Assembly: GCA_002368175.1 (NCBI GenBank)
Contig: AP018172.1
Coordinates: 6,265,001-6,329,000 of the forward strand
Direction of reading: 5' to 3'
DNA: 64,000 bases
Source: Calothrix sp. NIES-2098
GTDB taxonomy: Bacteria > Cyanobacteriota > Cyanobacteriia > Cyanobacteriales > Nostocaceae
Shown here: piece by piece, positions 35,937 to 44,904 of the stretch
Position numbering within the stretch: the stretch's first letter is position 1
Layout of the letters: each line of letters starts with the position of its first letter
The notes under the pieces: model-generated
The model's database searches: none
Told to the model about the DNA's origin: nothing
What the model saw: only the letters and a program-made list of their open reading frames with translations
Program-made: the position numbers and the translations under genes

Positions 35937-36071
35937 TTGGTCTTGGTTGTAGAAAAGTTAACTTTGAGAATTTTAATCAGAAATTACATCCACAAATATA
36001 GCCTTTGTCGCAGAACAATAAAGAGTAATTTATGGATGTGAATGCAACTCTAGATGATAACAAAGTCAAGT

Positions 36072-37619
36072 TCAAGATAACTTGGTCAAAAATCCCAAGA
36101 GGCGTTTGGTATTATCTGTAAGGAGTGTGCGACGATAAGCATCTGCTGCTTTCTTAATAGCTTCAGCCTGAGTGGGATAGGGATGAATGACACCGCTTAA
36201 CTTGTTCAAACCTAGCTTACCGACAATTGCAGTGGTTACTTCGGAAATCATTTCACCTGCATGACGAGCAACAATAGTTGCACCGAGAATTTCATCAGAT
36301 CCTTTTTTGTGGTGAATTTTGAGAAATCCTGATTCTTCACCATCTGCGATCGCTCGGTCTACACTACTAAAAGGAATTTTAATTGTCTCTACATCCAAAC
36401 CTTGCTCCTTGGCTTGCTGTTCAGACATTCCTACTTGGGCAATTTCTGGGTCAGTATAAGTAACCCAAGGCATAACTAAACTGCTGAGTTTGGAACGTCC
36501 TAAACCAAAGGGCGAAAATAGAGTATTTTTAATGACAATCCTTGCGGCTGCATCAGCTGCATGAGTAAATTTCCAATCCATGCAGATATCACCAGCTGCA
36601 TAAATCTTGGGATTTGTCGTTTGCAGGTAGTCGTTTACCTTGACACCGTGCTGCTTATCGTACTCCACCCCAACTGCTTCTAAATTTAAACCTTCTATAT
36701 TAGGAGCGCGTCCCGCACCTACTAAAATTTCATCTACAGTTACAGAATCCCGATGACTGTTAGAGGAGAAGTAAAGCCGCTTACCTTCGGTGACAGTTAC
36801 CACCTCTTCTAATTTGGCATTTAAAACTAAGCGAATTCCTTCTTTAATCAAAACTTTTTGCAGAATTTCCGCAGCTTCCGCATCTTCTTTGTTGAGAATA
36901 TGAGAACTGCGATGAAAAAGCACTACCTCACACCCCAAGCGGCGGAAAGCCTGTGCTAATTCGCAACCGATAGGGCCGCCACCAATCACTGCTAAACGTT
37001 CCGGTCGTTGAATTAAGGAAAAAACCGACTCATTGGTAAGATAACCAGCTTGTTCGAGTCCAGGAATTGCAGGTTGCGCCGCTCTAGCGCCAGTAGCAAT
37101 TACTGCTTTTTTAAATCGCAGGGTTTGGTCGCCAACTTCCACAGTATTCTTACTGGTAAACCGACCGCTACCCAAGAACACATCGACTCCCAATTTTTGA
37201 AAGCGCGCAGCCGAGTCATGAGGACTAATACCTGCTCTAATGCGGCGCATCCTGGCCATAACCGCAGAAAAATCAACATCAATATGTTTGGGAATATTAA
37301 TTCCTAACTCCTTACCATCCCACAGTTCGCCTACTACACGTGCAGAGCGAATGATAGTTTTAGAGGGAACGCAACCCACATTTAAGCAATCTCCACCCAT
37401 GAGATGCTTTTCTATCAAAGCCACTTTTAAACCTAAACCCAAACCCGCCGCACCCGCAGCTACCACTAATCCCGCCGTTCCTGCACCAATTACTACCAAG
37501 TCGTAAACCTTAGCTGGTTCAGGATTTACCCAATCTGCTGGATGCACTTGAGAGACTAAAGCCTGGTTAAACTCGTCCATTGGACGGACTGTTACTCTCT
37601 CAAATTCTAAATTGGACAT
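36072..37619 (-). CDS. FAD pyridine-nucleotide disulfide oxidoreductase, MerA-like
   Basis: 515 residues. The FAD-binding start is YDLVVIGAGTAGLVVAAGAA, the redox-active disulfide is GGDCLNVGCVPSK, and the NAD(P) site is RLAVIGGGPIGCELA. The dimer domain ends with HPYPTQAEAIKKAAD, holding the His-Glu pair that works with the disulfide. It lacks the N-terminal metal-binding domain and the C-terminal cysteine pair of true mercuric reductase, so mercury reduction is unlikely. AAGGAGATATC before the ATG is a strong ribosome site. It is last in a same-strand series with two TVP38 genes and a glycosyltransferase, a grouping I have seen described around arsenosugar-type genes; its substrate is unknown. 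Confidence 0.88.
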   Translation of the reverse strand: MSNLEFERVTVRPMDEFNQALVSQVHPADWVNPEPAKVYDLVVIGAGTAGLVVAAGAAGLGLGLKVALIEKHLMGGDCLNVGCVPSKTIIRSARVVGELWDGKELGINIPKHIDVDFSAVMARMRRIRAGISPHDSAARFQKLGVDVFLGSGRFTSKNTVEVGDQTLRFKKAVIATGARAAQPAIPGLEQAGYLTNESVFSLIQRPERLAVIGGGPIGCELAQAFRRLGCEVVLFHRSSHILNKEDAEAAEILQKVLIKEGIRLVLNAKLEEVVTVTEGKRLYFSSNSHRDSVTVDEILVGAGRAPNIEGLNLEAVGVEYDKQHGVKVNDYLQTTNPKIYAAGDICMDWKFTHAADAAARIVIKNTLFSPFGLGRSKLSSLVMPWVTYTDPEIAQVGMSEQQAKEQGLDVETIKIPFSSVDRAIADGEESGFLKIHHKKGSDEILGATIVARHAGEMISEVTTAIVGKLGLNKLSGVIHPYPTQAEAIKKAADAYRRTLLTDNTKRLLGFLTKLS

Positions 37620-37724
37620 TAGTGATATCTCCTTTTTACTATCTGCGTGACGGACACTTTGCTCAGGGAAACCCGCCCACGCAAGTGTCCTCCTCTGGGT
37701 TTCTGCGTGAATTTTTTTACTTTT

Positions 37725-38549
37725 TTAATTATTAATCACCTCAGCTTCTAAAGCTTTCTTTGCTATCCGGGTGATGTAAACTGTGACGGCAACAGTAGCA
37801 ATAAAACCAATAATCCGAATTGCCCATTGTATGGTGGGGTTTGTAGGTTGAGCTTCAGTGCCAATCCGAGCCAGATTACCAGCTAAAGAACCAATGTAAA
37901 CATACATAATTGTTCCGGGAATCATACCCACAGAGCCAATAAAGTAATCTTTTAAAGAAACTCCGGTAATCCCAAAAGCATAGTTCAATAAATTAAACGG
38001 AAATATTGGGGAAAGTCGGGTTAACAGCACAATTTTTAATCCGGCTTTACCAACAGCATTATCAATAGCAGCAAATTTTTTATTACCTGAAATTTTGCGT
38101 GAAACCCAACTTCTAGCTAAATAACGTCCTACTAAAAAAGCCGCAGTTGCTCCTAAAGTTGCACCAATCAAGACATACAATGAACCCCAAACTACACCAA
38201 AGACTACACCAGAGCCTAAGGTAAGAATAGAGCCTGGTAAAAAAGCAACGGTGGCAATAATATAAAGGGCAATAAAAGCGATCGCTCCTATGGAACCAAG
38301 GCTATCAATCCATTGCAAAGCGTCTTTTAGAATTGATTGGGGATTAAAGGTAGTAGTAGTAGATGCTAGGGCTAGGTCTGTGTTAGATAAGAAAGCGATA
38401 TTTAATATTAGCAATGTTAATACAATTACTTTTTTTAAGCGCTGAGAATAAGTAAGGTTTTTAAACGAACCGCCAAGGACGCAGAGAACGCCAAGGAAGA
38501 AGTAGGTAAGTGCTTGGAAAAGCTGCTTAATTTTTATTATTTGTATCAT
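37725..38549 (-). CDS. TVP38/TMEM64 membrane protein, copy 1
   Basis: 274 residues of the VTT/DedA-like family of unknown transport or scramblase role. The family core is FLPGSILTLGSGVVFG and LLTRLSPIFPFNLLNYAFGITGVSLKDY, followed by GSVGMIPGTIMYVYIGSLAG. The first 35 residues include LGVLCVLGGSFKN, the translation of a dispersed repeat, so the N-terminus may be an acquired extension. It overlaps the 3' end of the next TVP38 gene by 23 bases and is clearly its paralogue, so the two were probably formed by tandem duplication and are translated together. Confidence 0.88.
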   Translation of the reverse strand: MIQIIKIKQLFQALTYFFLGVLCVLGGSFKNLTYSQRLKKVIVLTLLILNIAFLSNTDLALASTTTTFNPQSILKDALQWIDSLGSIGAIAFIALYIIATVAFLPGSILTLGSGVVFGVVWGSLYVLIGATLGATAAFLVGRYLARSWVSRKISGNKKFAAIDNAVGKAGLKIVLLTRLSPIFPFNLLNYAFGITGVSLKDYFIGSVGMIPGTIMYVYIGSLAGNLARIGTEAQPTNPTIQWAIRIIGFIATVAVTVYITRIAKKALEAEVINN

Positions 38550-39273
38550 GATTTATTTCGGCTGTCGCTACACTTTCTTTGAGAGCTTTCTGAGCAACTC
38601 TTGTACCATAGATAGTCACGGCAACTGTAGCAATACACCCAAGTACTTGGATTACCCATTCTCCTATTTGAGTTTGGGTATTTGTTGGTTGATGAGGTGT
38701 ATTTAGCATGGCAAGATTAGTAGCTAAGGAGCCGATATAAACGTACATCACAGTACCGGGAATGATGCCAATAGAACCTAAAATATAGTCTTTGAGTGAA
38801 ACTTGCGTCACTCCAAAAGCGTAATTTAATAAGTTGAAGGGAAAGAGAGGCGAGAGGCGCGTTAGTAGTACAATTTTCCATCCTTCTTTGGCGACTGCTA
38901 AATCAATTGCTTTAAATTTAGGATGTTTATCAAGTTGTTGATTCACCCAATCTCTTGATAGGTAACGCCCAATGATAAAAGCTAGAGTGGCTCCAATAGT
39001 GGCGGCAATTATTACATAAACAGAACCCCAAAAAACGCCAAATAAGCAACCTCCTTTTAAGGTCAAGATAGAACCTGGTATAAATAGCAAAGTTGCTAAA
39101 TTATAAATGACGATAAAAGCGATAGGAGCAAAGTAACCAAGACGGTTGACACCAGTTACTAAAGTATATAGAATTTCCTGAATGTTAAGGTGTTTGCTAG
39201 CAATTATAAAAGTGGCAACTAGACAACTTAATAGTAAAAATTTGAGTGTGGTATATAATTGACGCTTATTCAT
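38527..39273 (-). CDS. TVP38/TMEM64 membrane protein, copy 2
   Basis: 248 residues, about six membrane segments. Core motifs match copy 1: FIPGSILTLKGGCLFG, LLTRLSPLFPFNLLNYAFGVTQVSLKDY and GSIGIIPGTVMYVYIGSLAT. Upstream gene of the overlapping pair. Start ATG at 39273. The glycosyltransferase gene lies 83 bases upstream on the same strand. Confidence 0.9.
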   Translation of the reverse strand: MNKRQLYTTLKFLLLSCLVATFIIASKHLNIQEILYTLVTGVNRLGYFAPIAFIVIYNLATLLFIPGSILTLKGGCLFGVFWGSVYVIIAATIGATLAFIIGRYLSRDWVNQQLDKHPKFKAIDLAVAKEGWKIVLLTRLSPLFPFNLLNYAFGVTQVSLKDYILGSIGIIPGTVMYVYIGSLATNLAMLNTPHQPTNTQTQIGEWVIQVLGCIATVAVTIYGTRVAQKALKESVATAEINHDTNNKN

Positions 39274-39356
39274 TTTCAGTTATCAGTTGTCAGGCTGTTT
39301 ACTGTGGATTGTTTTGCTATCTTCAACCAAGATATTCTACTTCCCTGAGAATTAGC

Positions 39357-40067
39357 TTAATTCTTCCTAAATTTTTCTTGGCGATACCAGCTACGAATGC
39401 GCTGAGGTGATACTCCTAGCAAATAAGCGATAATTACTATTTGATTAATTAGGGTAGTTTGCATAATTCCCTTGCGCAACCATCGACGGGCTGAGGTGAC
39501 AACTGGTTCTGAAATAATCGCGATTCTACCAACGGGTTTTAAACGCCGAATGAGTTCAAAGTCTTCCATAATTGGCAATTCAGGAAAACCACCAATTTGC
39601 TGAAATAGTTCTTTAGTGATAAAAATTGCTTGATCGCCATAGGGCATTTGTAAAAAGTGCGATCGCATTTTGACTCCCCATTCTACCAGCCTGATACACC
39701 GGGTTGGGGTATCAATCCGCAGGTTAAACGCACCCGCCACTGTTTTTGGTTGTTGTAGCGCTGTGCGAATCATCGCATCAAATCCAGCAGGTAAGCGGGT
39801 ATCTGCGTGGAGAAATAGCAGAATCTCGCCGCTAGCAGCTACCGCACCAGCGTTCATTTGCACCGCCCGCCCAGGAGATGCGGTGATAACTTTGATACCT
39901 AATGATTGTGCGATTGCTACGGTGTCATCTTGAGAGCCACCATCTACCACAATAACTTCTGTATTTGTACTGTTTTGGGTGGTAGCAATAGCATCTTTAA
40001 TATTTGCGGCTTCATTGATAGCCGGAATGATGATAGAGATAGTTGCAGCGCCAAGATTTTGAATCAT
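39357..40067 (-). CDS. Glycosyltransferase family 2, TIGR04283-like
   Basis: 236 residues. GT-A fold: ISIIIPAINEAANIKDAI, then VIVVDGGSQDDTVAIA, the metal-binding FLHADTRLP, and MPYGDQAIFI...PIMEDFELIRRL. This pattern is that of TIGR04283, often named arsenosugar-biosynthesis glycosyltransferase; the sugar acceptor here is not known. Its ATG overlaps the stop of the preceding small gene as ATGA, so translation is coupled to that gene. Confidence 0.85.
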   Translation of the reverse strand: MIQNLGAATISIIIPAINEAANIKDAIATTQNSTNTEVIVVDGGSQDDTVAIAQSLGIKVITASPGRAVQMNAGAVAASGEILLFLHADTRLPAGFDAMIRTALQQPKTVAGAFNLRIDTPTRCIRLVEWGVKMRSHFLQMPYGDQAIFITKELFQQIGGFPELPIMEDFELIRRLKPVGRIAIISEPVVTSARRWLRKGIMQTTLINQIVIIAYLLGVSPQRIRSWYRQEKFRKN

Positions 40068-40465
40068 GATTGCTGAGGTTTCTTTTCCGGCTGATTAGGA
40101 AATGAACACTCTACCGTTACCTTGAGATTACTTTCAGCCGTGCCTTTGGTAACGTAGGGTATACCCGCTTCACCAGCAACTTTGATGCCAAATTCTAGAG
40201 TGACTTTATCGATATTAGCAACAGGGATTTTCTTAAATGCATTCAGTGCATAAACAGTATAAGCTCGAATCGTCCCTTCAATTGCCAAAAAATTCTGCAC
40301 TATCTGTCTTTGAGCAACATCAGCATCCCATCCCTTATCAATCAAGGCTTCTTCCTCACCTTCTGGGGAGACTTCGATGCTAACAGGCGGCGCATCGATA
40401 TTATTTGTGGCTTCAATGTAAATAATAGTGCCATCTTCTAATTGAATTGGTGTGAGTTGCGGCAT
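40064..40465 (-). CDS. Trypco1-like (CU044_2847-type) small protein
   Basis: 133 residues beginning MPQLTPIQLEDGTIIYIEAT, ending in a beta-rich segment IDKVTLEFGIKVAGEAGIPYVTKGTAESNLKVTVEC. This is the pattern of the trypsin-co-occurring domain 1 / CU044_2847 family, predicted by comparative genomics to work with peptidase effectors in conflict systems. It lies 119 bases from, and divergent to, a caspase-like STAND protein, which fits that idea. Oddly its stop codon overlaps the glycosyltransferase start. The name rests on pattern recall and should be tested by profile search. Confidence 0.65.
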   Translation of the reverse strand: MPQLTPIQLEDGTIIYIEATNNIDAPPVSIEVSPEGEEEALIDKGWDADVAQRQIVQNFLAIEGTIRAYTVYALNAFKKIPVANIDKVTLEFGIKVAGEAGIPYVTKGTAESNLKVTVECSFPNQPEKKPQQS

Positions 40466-40584
40466 AGGTTAACAATTCAAAATTCAAGACATGAATGATT
40501 ACTACACCATTTTTACGGAAAATACGGTAAATTTTCTGTATTAGCTAGAAATAATGTGACACAACTATCATAAGGCTTACTAGG

Positions 40585-43443
40585 ATGAGTCGAGACGCTT
40601 TAGTAGTGGGAATTAATACGTATGACCGCTTAAGAAGTCTCAACGCGCCTGCTGCGGATGCGGAAGCTATAGCTCAAATATTGGAAAAGTACGGCGAATT
40701 TCAAGTAACGCGCCTACCAGCAGTCAAAGATAAAGAAAACCAGACAATTCGCATTGGTAAGCAAACTAAAGTTAGTTTAACTCAGTTAGAAAAAGCGATC
40801 GTTCAATTATTTAAACCAGATGGAAAGCCGCCAGACACAGCACTGCTGTATTTTTCTGGTCATGGGTTGCGGAAAAATGTCGGAATTCAGGAAGGCTTTT
40901 TAGCGACGAGTGAAGTCAACCCGGAGGCGGGGAATTGGGGACTATCTCTACAATGGCTGCGGCGACTGCTGCAAGAAAGTGAAGTCAGACAACAAATTGT
41001 GATTTTGGATTGCTGCTATAGCGGAGAAGTGCTAAATTTTGCAGAGGCAGATCCTGGAGATAGGGGTAAAGGTAGAGACAGGTGTTTTATTGCGGCTTCT
41101 CGTGATTTTGAGGTAGCTTTTGAAGATATTAACAGCCAACACAGCGTTCTCACTGCTGCACTGCTGAAAGGTTTGGAACCAAAACAAGACCGTTGGGTGA
41201 GTAACTACACTTTAGTAGATTCGCTCAATCAACAATATCATCCCTTTCCCCAGCGTCCCATTTTTGCTAACTCTGGTGAAGCAATTAATCTCACCCGCAA
41301 ATGGAATTCCTCTGTTGTTAACTCCACAGTACAGGTATCAGCTATTTGTCCTTACAAAGGGTTATCTTATTTTGATTGCACAGAAGCAGATGCCAACTTA
41401 TTTTATGGCAGAACAGCGTTAACTGATGAATTATTAGAAAAAGTGCGATCGAGTAATTTCCTCGCTGTGTTGGGAGCATCAGGAAGTGGTAAATCTAGTG
41501 TTGTCAGAGCAGGTTTACTTTATCAATTAAAGTTAGGACGCAGGTTATCAAGTAGCGATACTTGGCAGTTGAAAATATTTCGCCCAGGGATTAATCCCTT
41601 ACAAAATTTAGCACTGGCTTTTGTAGAATCGGATTTATCAGATATTGAACGCGCATCACAATTAGCAAAAGCAGAAGAATTAATAGCTAGAGGTGCAGTT
41701 GGTTTAGGACAGTTGATTACTGCCGCACAAACTCAGCGCGTAGTGCTAGTGGTAGACCAGTTTGAGGAAGCTTTTACTCAATGTCAAAACATTACCAAAC
41801 GACAGCAGTTTTTTGAATGTGTGCTAGGTGCTTTGCAGCGTGATGATAATAAACTCTGCCTAATAATTACAATGCGCGCTGATTTTTTTGGTAAATGTCT
41901 CGAACAAGAATATGGCGGACTAGCTAAGAAAATTCAAGAGCATTTGGTAACAGTAGCACCGATGAATCGGGAGGAATTAGAAACAGCAATTATCAAACCT
42001 GCCCAACAGGTGAACTTAGCAGTAGAACCGGAATTAGTTTCTCAAATGATTGCAGATGTAGAAAATTCACCAGGGAGTTTACCGTTGTTGCAGTACACGC
42101 TGACAGAACTATGGCAGCAAAGAACTGAAGAACGGTTAACCCTCACGGCATATAGCAAACTAGGTGGAGTCAGGGGAACCCTGCAAACACGCGCTACACA
42201 AGTTTATGAGTCATTATCACTTGAGGAACAGCAAGCAACAAAGCGGATTTTTTTAGAATTGACGCAGTTGGGTGAAGGAACAGAAGATACGCGTAGACAG
42301 GTTGTGCAACGAGATTTAGTTACTTCACATCATCCAGAAGTTGTGATTAATAGAATAATTCAACGGTTAGCTGATGAGAAGCTAGTTGTCACCAGTACCT
42401 TATCTAATCAAATTGCTGTGGTAGATGTGGCACATGAAGCACTGATTCGCCATTGGCCGCTATTACGCAAATGGATTGAGGAAAGTCGGGATGTATTGCG
42501 GCAAAAGCGGAAAATTGAAGCGGTGGCTGTTGAATGGCGAGATAGGAAAAAGGCGAAAGATTATCTCCTTCAGGGGAAGCGGTTGAGAGAAGCAGAAGAT
42601 TTTCATAAGCAACAAACTGAGAACTTAAGATTATCTGACCTAGCTATTGAGTTTATTCAAACTAGTGTAAGACAAACGCGGAATAATCGCTTTATAACCG
42701 TTGGGTTTTTCTTAATTATTCCGCTGGTTGCGTCAGTAGTTCTAGGTATTGTAATTGAAAAACAAATTAGGATAAGCCAACTTTGGCAGCAAGTCGATGC
42801 TGTTAAGGGAAAAGAGTATAGTCGAGTAAGAATTCAAGCACTGGAAAAGCTGGTACAAGCTGGTGAGAGCTTAACTAATAAAGATTTCAGCGGTGCAGAC
42901 CTCAGCGGTGCCAACCTTACCAGTGCCAACCTTACCAGTGCCGACCTCAGCGGTGCCAACCTCAGAGGTGCCAACCTCAGAGGTGCCAACCTCAGAGGTG
43001 CTTACCTCTACGGTGCCGACCTCCGCAGTGCCGGCCTCTACAGTGCCGACCTCTACAGTGCCGACCTCCGCAGTGCCGACCTCAGAGATGCCTACCTCAG
43101 CAGTGCCAACCTCAGCGGTGCCGACCTCTACAGTGCCGACCTCCGCAGTGCCAACCTCAGAGATGCCAACCTCTTCGATGCCAACCTCAGCGGTGCCAAC
43201 CTCAGCAGTGCTGAGCTCTTCAATGCCAACCTCTTCAATGCCAAACTCAGTAGTGCCGACCTCTTCAATGCCGACCTCTTCAATGCCGACCTCCGCAGTG
43301 CCAAACTCAGTAGTGCCGACCTCCGCAGTGCCGACCTCCGCAGTGCCAAAGACCTGACTCCTGAGCAAGTTAAATCTGCTGAAAATTGGGATAAGGCTAA
43401 ATATGACAAAGATTTTCGAGCCAAACTAGGTTTACCACCATAA
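40585..43443 (+). CDS. Caspase-like / STAND NTPase / pentapeptide-repeat protein
   Basis: 952 residues with four parts. About 1-225: a C14 caspase-like peptidase with H93 in YFSGHGLR and the nucleophile C144 in DCCYSG. About 255-640: an nSTAND-type NTPase with P-loop GASGSGKS (297-304) and Walker B VLVVDQFEEA. About 700-728: one membrane helix (ITVGFFLIIPLVASVVLGIV). About 767-923: some 30 ADLxx/ANLxx pentapeptides forming a beta helix, then a short tail. Such proteins are thought to sense a trigger by the C-terminal repeat, oligomerise through STAND and activate the caspase to kill or arrest the cell. The trigger is unknown. The pentapeptide DNA is so repetitive that long open frames appear on every strand. 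Confidence 0.92.
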   Translation: MSRDALVVGINTYDRLRSLNAPAADAEAIAQILEKYGEFQVTRLPAVKDKENQTIRIGKQTKVSLTQLEKAIVQLFKPDGKPPDTALLYFSGHGLRKNVGIQEGFLATSEVNPEAGNWGLSLQWLRRLLQESEVRQQIVILDCCYSGEVLNFAEADPGDRGKGRDRCFIAASRDFEVAFEDINSQHSVLTAALLKGLEPKQDRWVSNYTLVDSLNQQYHPFPQRPIFANSGEAINLTRKWNSSVVNSTVQVSAICPYKGLSYFDCTEADANLFYGRTALTDELLEKVRSSNFLAVLGASGSGKSSVVRAGLLYQLKLGRRLSSSDTWQLKIFRPGINPLQNLALAFVESDLSDIERASQLAKAEELIARGAVGLGQLITAAQTQRVVLVVDQFEEAFTQCQNITKRQQFFECVLGALQRDDNKLCLIITMRADFFGKCLEQEYGGLAKKIQEHLVTVAPMNREELETAIIKPAQQVNLAVEPELVSQMIADVENSPGSLPLLQYTLTELWQQRTEERLTLTAYSKLGGVRGTLQTRATQVYESLSLEEQQATKRIFLELTQLGEGTEDTRRQVVQRDLVTSHHPEVVINRIIQRLADEKLVVTSTLSNQIAVVDVAHEALIRHWPLLRKWIEESRDVLRQKRKIEAVAVEWRDRKKAKDYLLQGKRLREAEDFHKQQTENLRLSDLAIEFIQTSVRQTRNNRFITVGFFLIIPLVASVVLGIVIEKQIRISQLWQQVDAVKGKEYSRVRIQALEKLVQAGESLTNKDFSGADLSGANLTSANLTSADLSGANLRGANLRGANLRGAYLYGADLRSAGLYSADLYSADLRSADLRDAYLSSANLSGADLYSADLRSANLRDANLFDANLSGANLSSAELFNANLFNAKLSSADLFNADLFNADLRSAKLSSADLRSADLRSAKDLTPEQVKSAENWDKAKYDKDFRAKLGLPP

Positions 43444-43622
43444 CCAGCTAAGTGAATACTTTGGATTACGTTTTTACTTCTACCCAATCCCCGAATGCAA
43501 CTTTCCGCAAACTTTTTTTACATCATTATTCGACTAAAAGTAGTTGTTTTGCGATCTTCTTTGCGTCTATGGGCAAAACAAAAAAATTTATTTGTCAGAG
43601 CGAACAAAGCTTACAAGACTTA

Positions 43623-43725
43623 GAGATTGCTTTGCTGGCAATGAGTTTTTATAATTAAGCGATCGCACCACACAAAAACGAACCCTGCATCTAGTCTGAA
43701 AAAATGATGTTTCAGAGCGATCGCT
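43623..43725. repeat. Dispersed repeat, uninterrupted copy A
   Basis: A 103-base unit running from GAGATTGCTTTGCTGG to AGAGCGATCGCT. Its two halves recur, separated, at 43732-43796 and 44048-44086. The inner part holds HIP1 sites at each end. Confidence 0.75.
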
Positions 43726-43731
43726 TTTTTC

Positions 43732-44086
43732 GAGATTACTTTGCTGCCAATAAGTTTTTATAATTAAGCGATCGCACCACACAAAAACCAACCCTGAAGC
43801 GGCTATCCTTGACTCAATAGTGGCTATCCTCGACTCAGTAGTGGCTATCTTTGACTTAGTAGCGGCTATTCTCGACTCAATAGTGGCTATCCTTGACTCA
43901 GTAGCGGCTATTCTCGACTCAATAGTGGCTATCCTCGACTCAGTAGCGGCTATCCTCGACTCAATAGCGGCTATCCTCGACTCAATAGCGGCTATCTTTG
44001 ACTCAATAGCGGCTATCCTTGACTCAATAGCGGCTATCCTTGACTTTGCATCTAATCTAAAAAAATGGTATCAAAGAGCGATCGCT
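43732..44086. repeat. Copy B of the repeat, interrupted by a 21-bp minisatellite
   Basis: 43732-43796 repeats the first half of copy A through CCCTG. Then 43799-44044 is a tandem array of about 11.7 units of 21 bp, each like GCGGCTATCCTTGACTCAAT plus one base, with substitutions at only a few positions. Then 44048-44086 resumes copy A at GCATCTA. The array has no stop in one frame and would encode a heptad repeat AAILDSI, from a GTG at 43820 with no ribosome site; I regard it as a minisatellite and not as a gene. Confidence 0.8.
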
Positions 44087-44172
44087 CAACATAGAAAGTT
44101 ATAGTATTACTGCTGGAGTTAAGAATGTGTCAGCGTAGTTTACTGTACGTATCGCTTAAAATAGTTATCTTT

Positions 44173-44556
44173 TTACATGACATCGATTGCATATTTGAGA
44201 ATTTCTGGATCTATAGTTGCAATTTTTAACCCGTGATGTAAAGCTTGACAAATAAGCATTCTATCAAATGGGTCTTTATGCAATGCTGGTAGTCTAGCCA
44301 GTTGAGTAACACTACCTTCATCTAAATCGAGATTTGCAATTTGATGGCGATCGCGTTGTTTAGGAAGATATATTTCTGGAGACTCTGGGAATGGTAGCTT
44401 TCCCAACTGATATTTGATAATGCACTCCCATATTGAAACAACGCTAAGATAAACTGTGTTATCTGTATCACGAATGGCATCTCTAACTTCTGGGGCTAGC
44501 TGATTATCACCACTGATAAACCATAAAAAAATATGAGTGTCTAGAAGAATTCTCAT
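44173..44556 (-). CDS. PIN-domain toxin (VapC-type)
   Basis: 127 residues. The PIN nuclease pattern is complete: LLDTHIFLWF, the middle acidic SVVSIWECIIKYQLGKL, and the C-terminal HKDPFDRMLICQALHHGLKIATIDPEI. These domains cleave tRNA or other RNA with Mg2+. The ATG overlaps the stop of the antitoxin gene as ATGA, the normal toxin-antitoxin order. No damage is seen, so the toxin should be active. Confidence 0.9.
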   Translation of the reverse strand: MRILLDTHIFLWFISGDNQLAPEVRDAIRDTDNTVYLSVVSIWECIIKYQLGKLPFPESPEIYLPKQRDRHQIANLDLDEGSVTQLARLPALHKDPFDRMLICQALHHGLKIATIDPEILKYAIDVM

Positions 44557-44792
44557 CTGCCTTCAAATGCATTAAGAATATCGTCAGGCAAAGGTGCATC
44601 AAAATCATCAGGAACTTTAAATTCTCCAGAACATAAACCAAATGGTCGCTGTGGCTTGCTATGATTTTGAATTGGTTTTAGTTCAGCAATTGGTTTATCT
44701 TCTTGAAGAATAATAAAACTTTCACCTGCCTCAACTTGATTGAGGTACTTTAATGGATCTTGTTGGATTTCATCAACTGTAACTTTTTGCAT
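44553..44792 (-). CDS. Phd/YefM-type antitoxin
   Basis: 79 residues. The N-terminal DNA-binding fold reads VTVDEIQQDPLKYLNQVEAGESFIILQEDKPIAELKPI, as in the Phd/YefM family; the C-terminal half is the flexible, acidic toxin-binding part. It neutralises the PIN toxin encoded just after it and represses the pair's promoter. The operator would be in the 110 bases upstream. Confidence 0.85.
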   Translation of the reverse strand: MQKVTVDEIQQDPLKYLNQVEAGESFIILQEDKPIAELKPIQNHSKPQRPFGLCSGEFKVPDDFDAPLPDDILNAFEGR

Positions 44793-44904
44793 AGAAACAT
44801 TTCCGTGTATTTTCCGTGTATTATTTATTATGGGTATACAGTTCCTAATTAAATTTTAGTGCTATCTGGCTTCACAAATAACACAATATTAAGTATTAAC
44901 TTAA

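Noticed and set aside
36072..37619. True mercuric reductase
   Set aside because: It lacks the N-terminal HMA domain and the C-terminal cysteine pair that bind mercury, and no merR, merT or merP gene is nearby.
42885..43352. CRISPR-like regular repeats
   Set aside because: The repeats are contiguous codon-level repeats of a protein with no spacers between them.
42871..43368. Long antisense and alternate open frames in the pentapeptide region
   Set aside because: They are by-products of the 15-base codon periodicity of the pentapeptide DNA; the translations are monotonous VGTAE or VPTSA repeats.
43799..44044. CRISPR array
   Set aside because: The 21-mers follow each other directly; there are no unique spacers and no cas genes.
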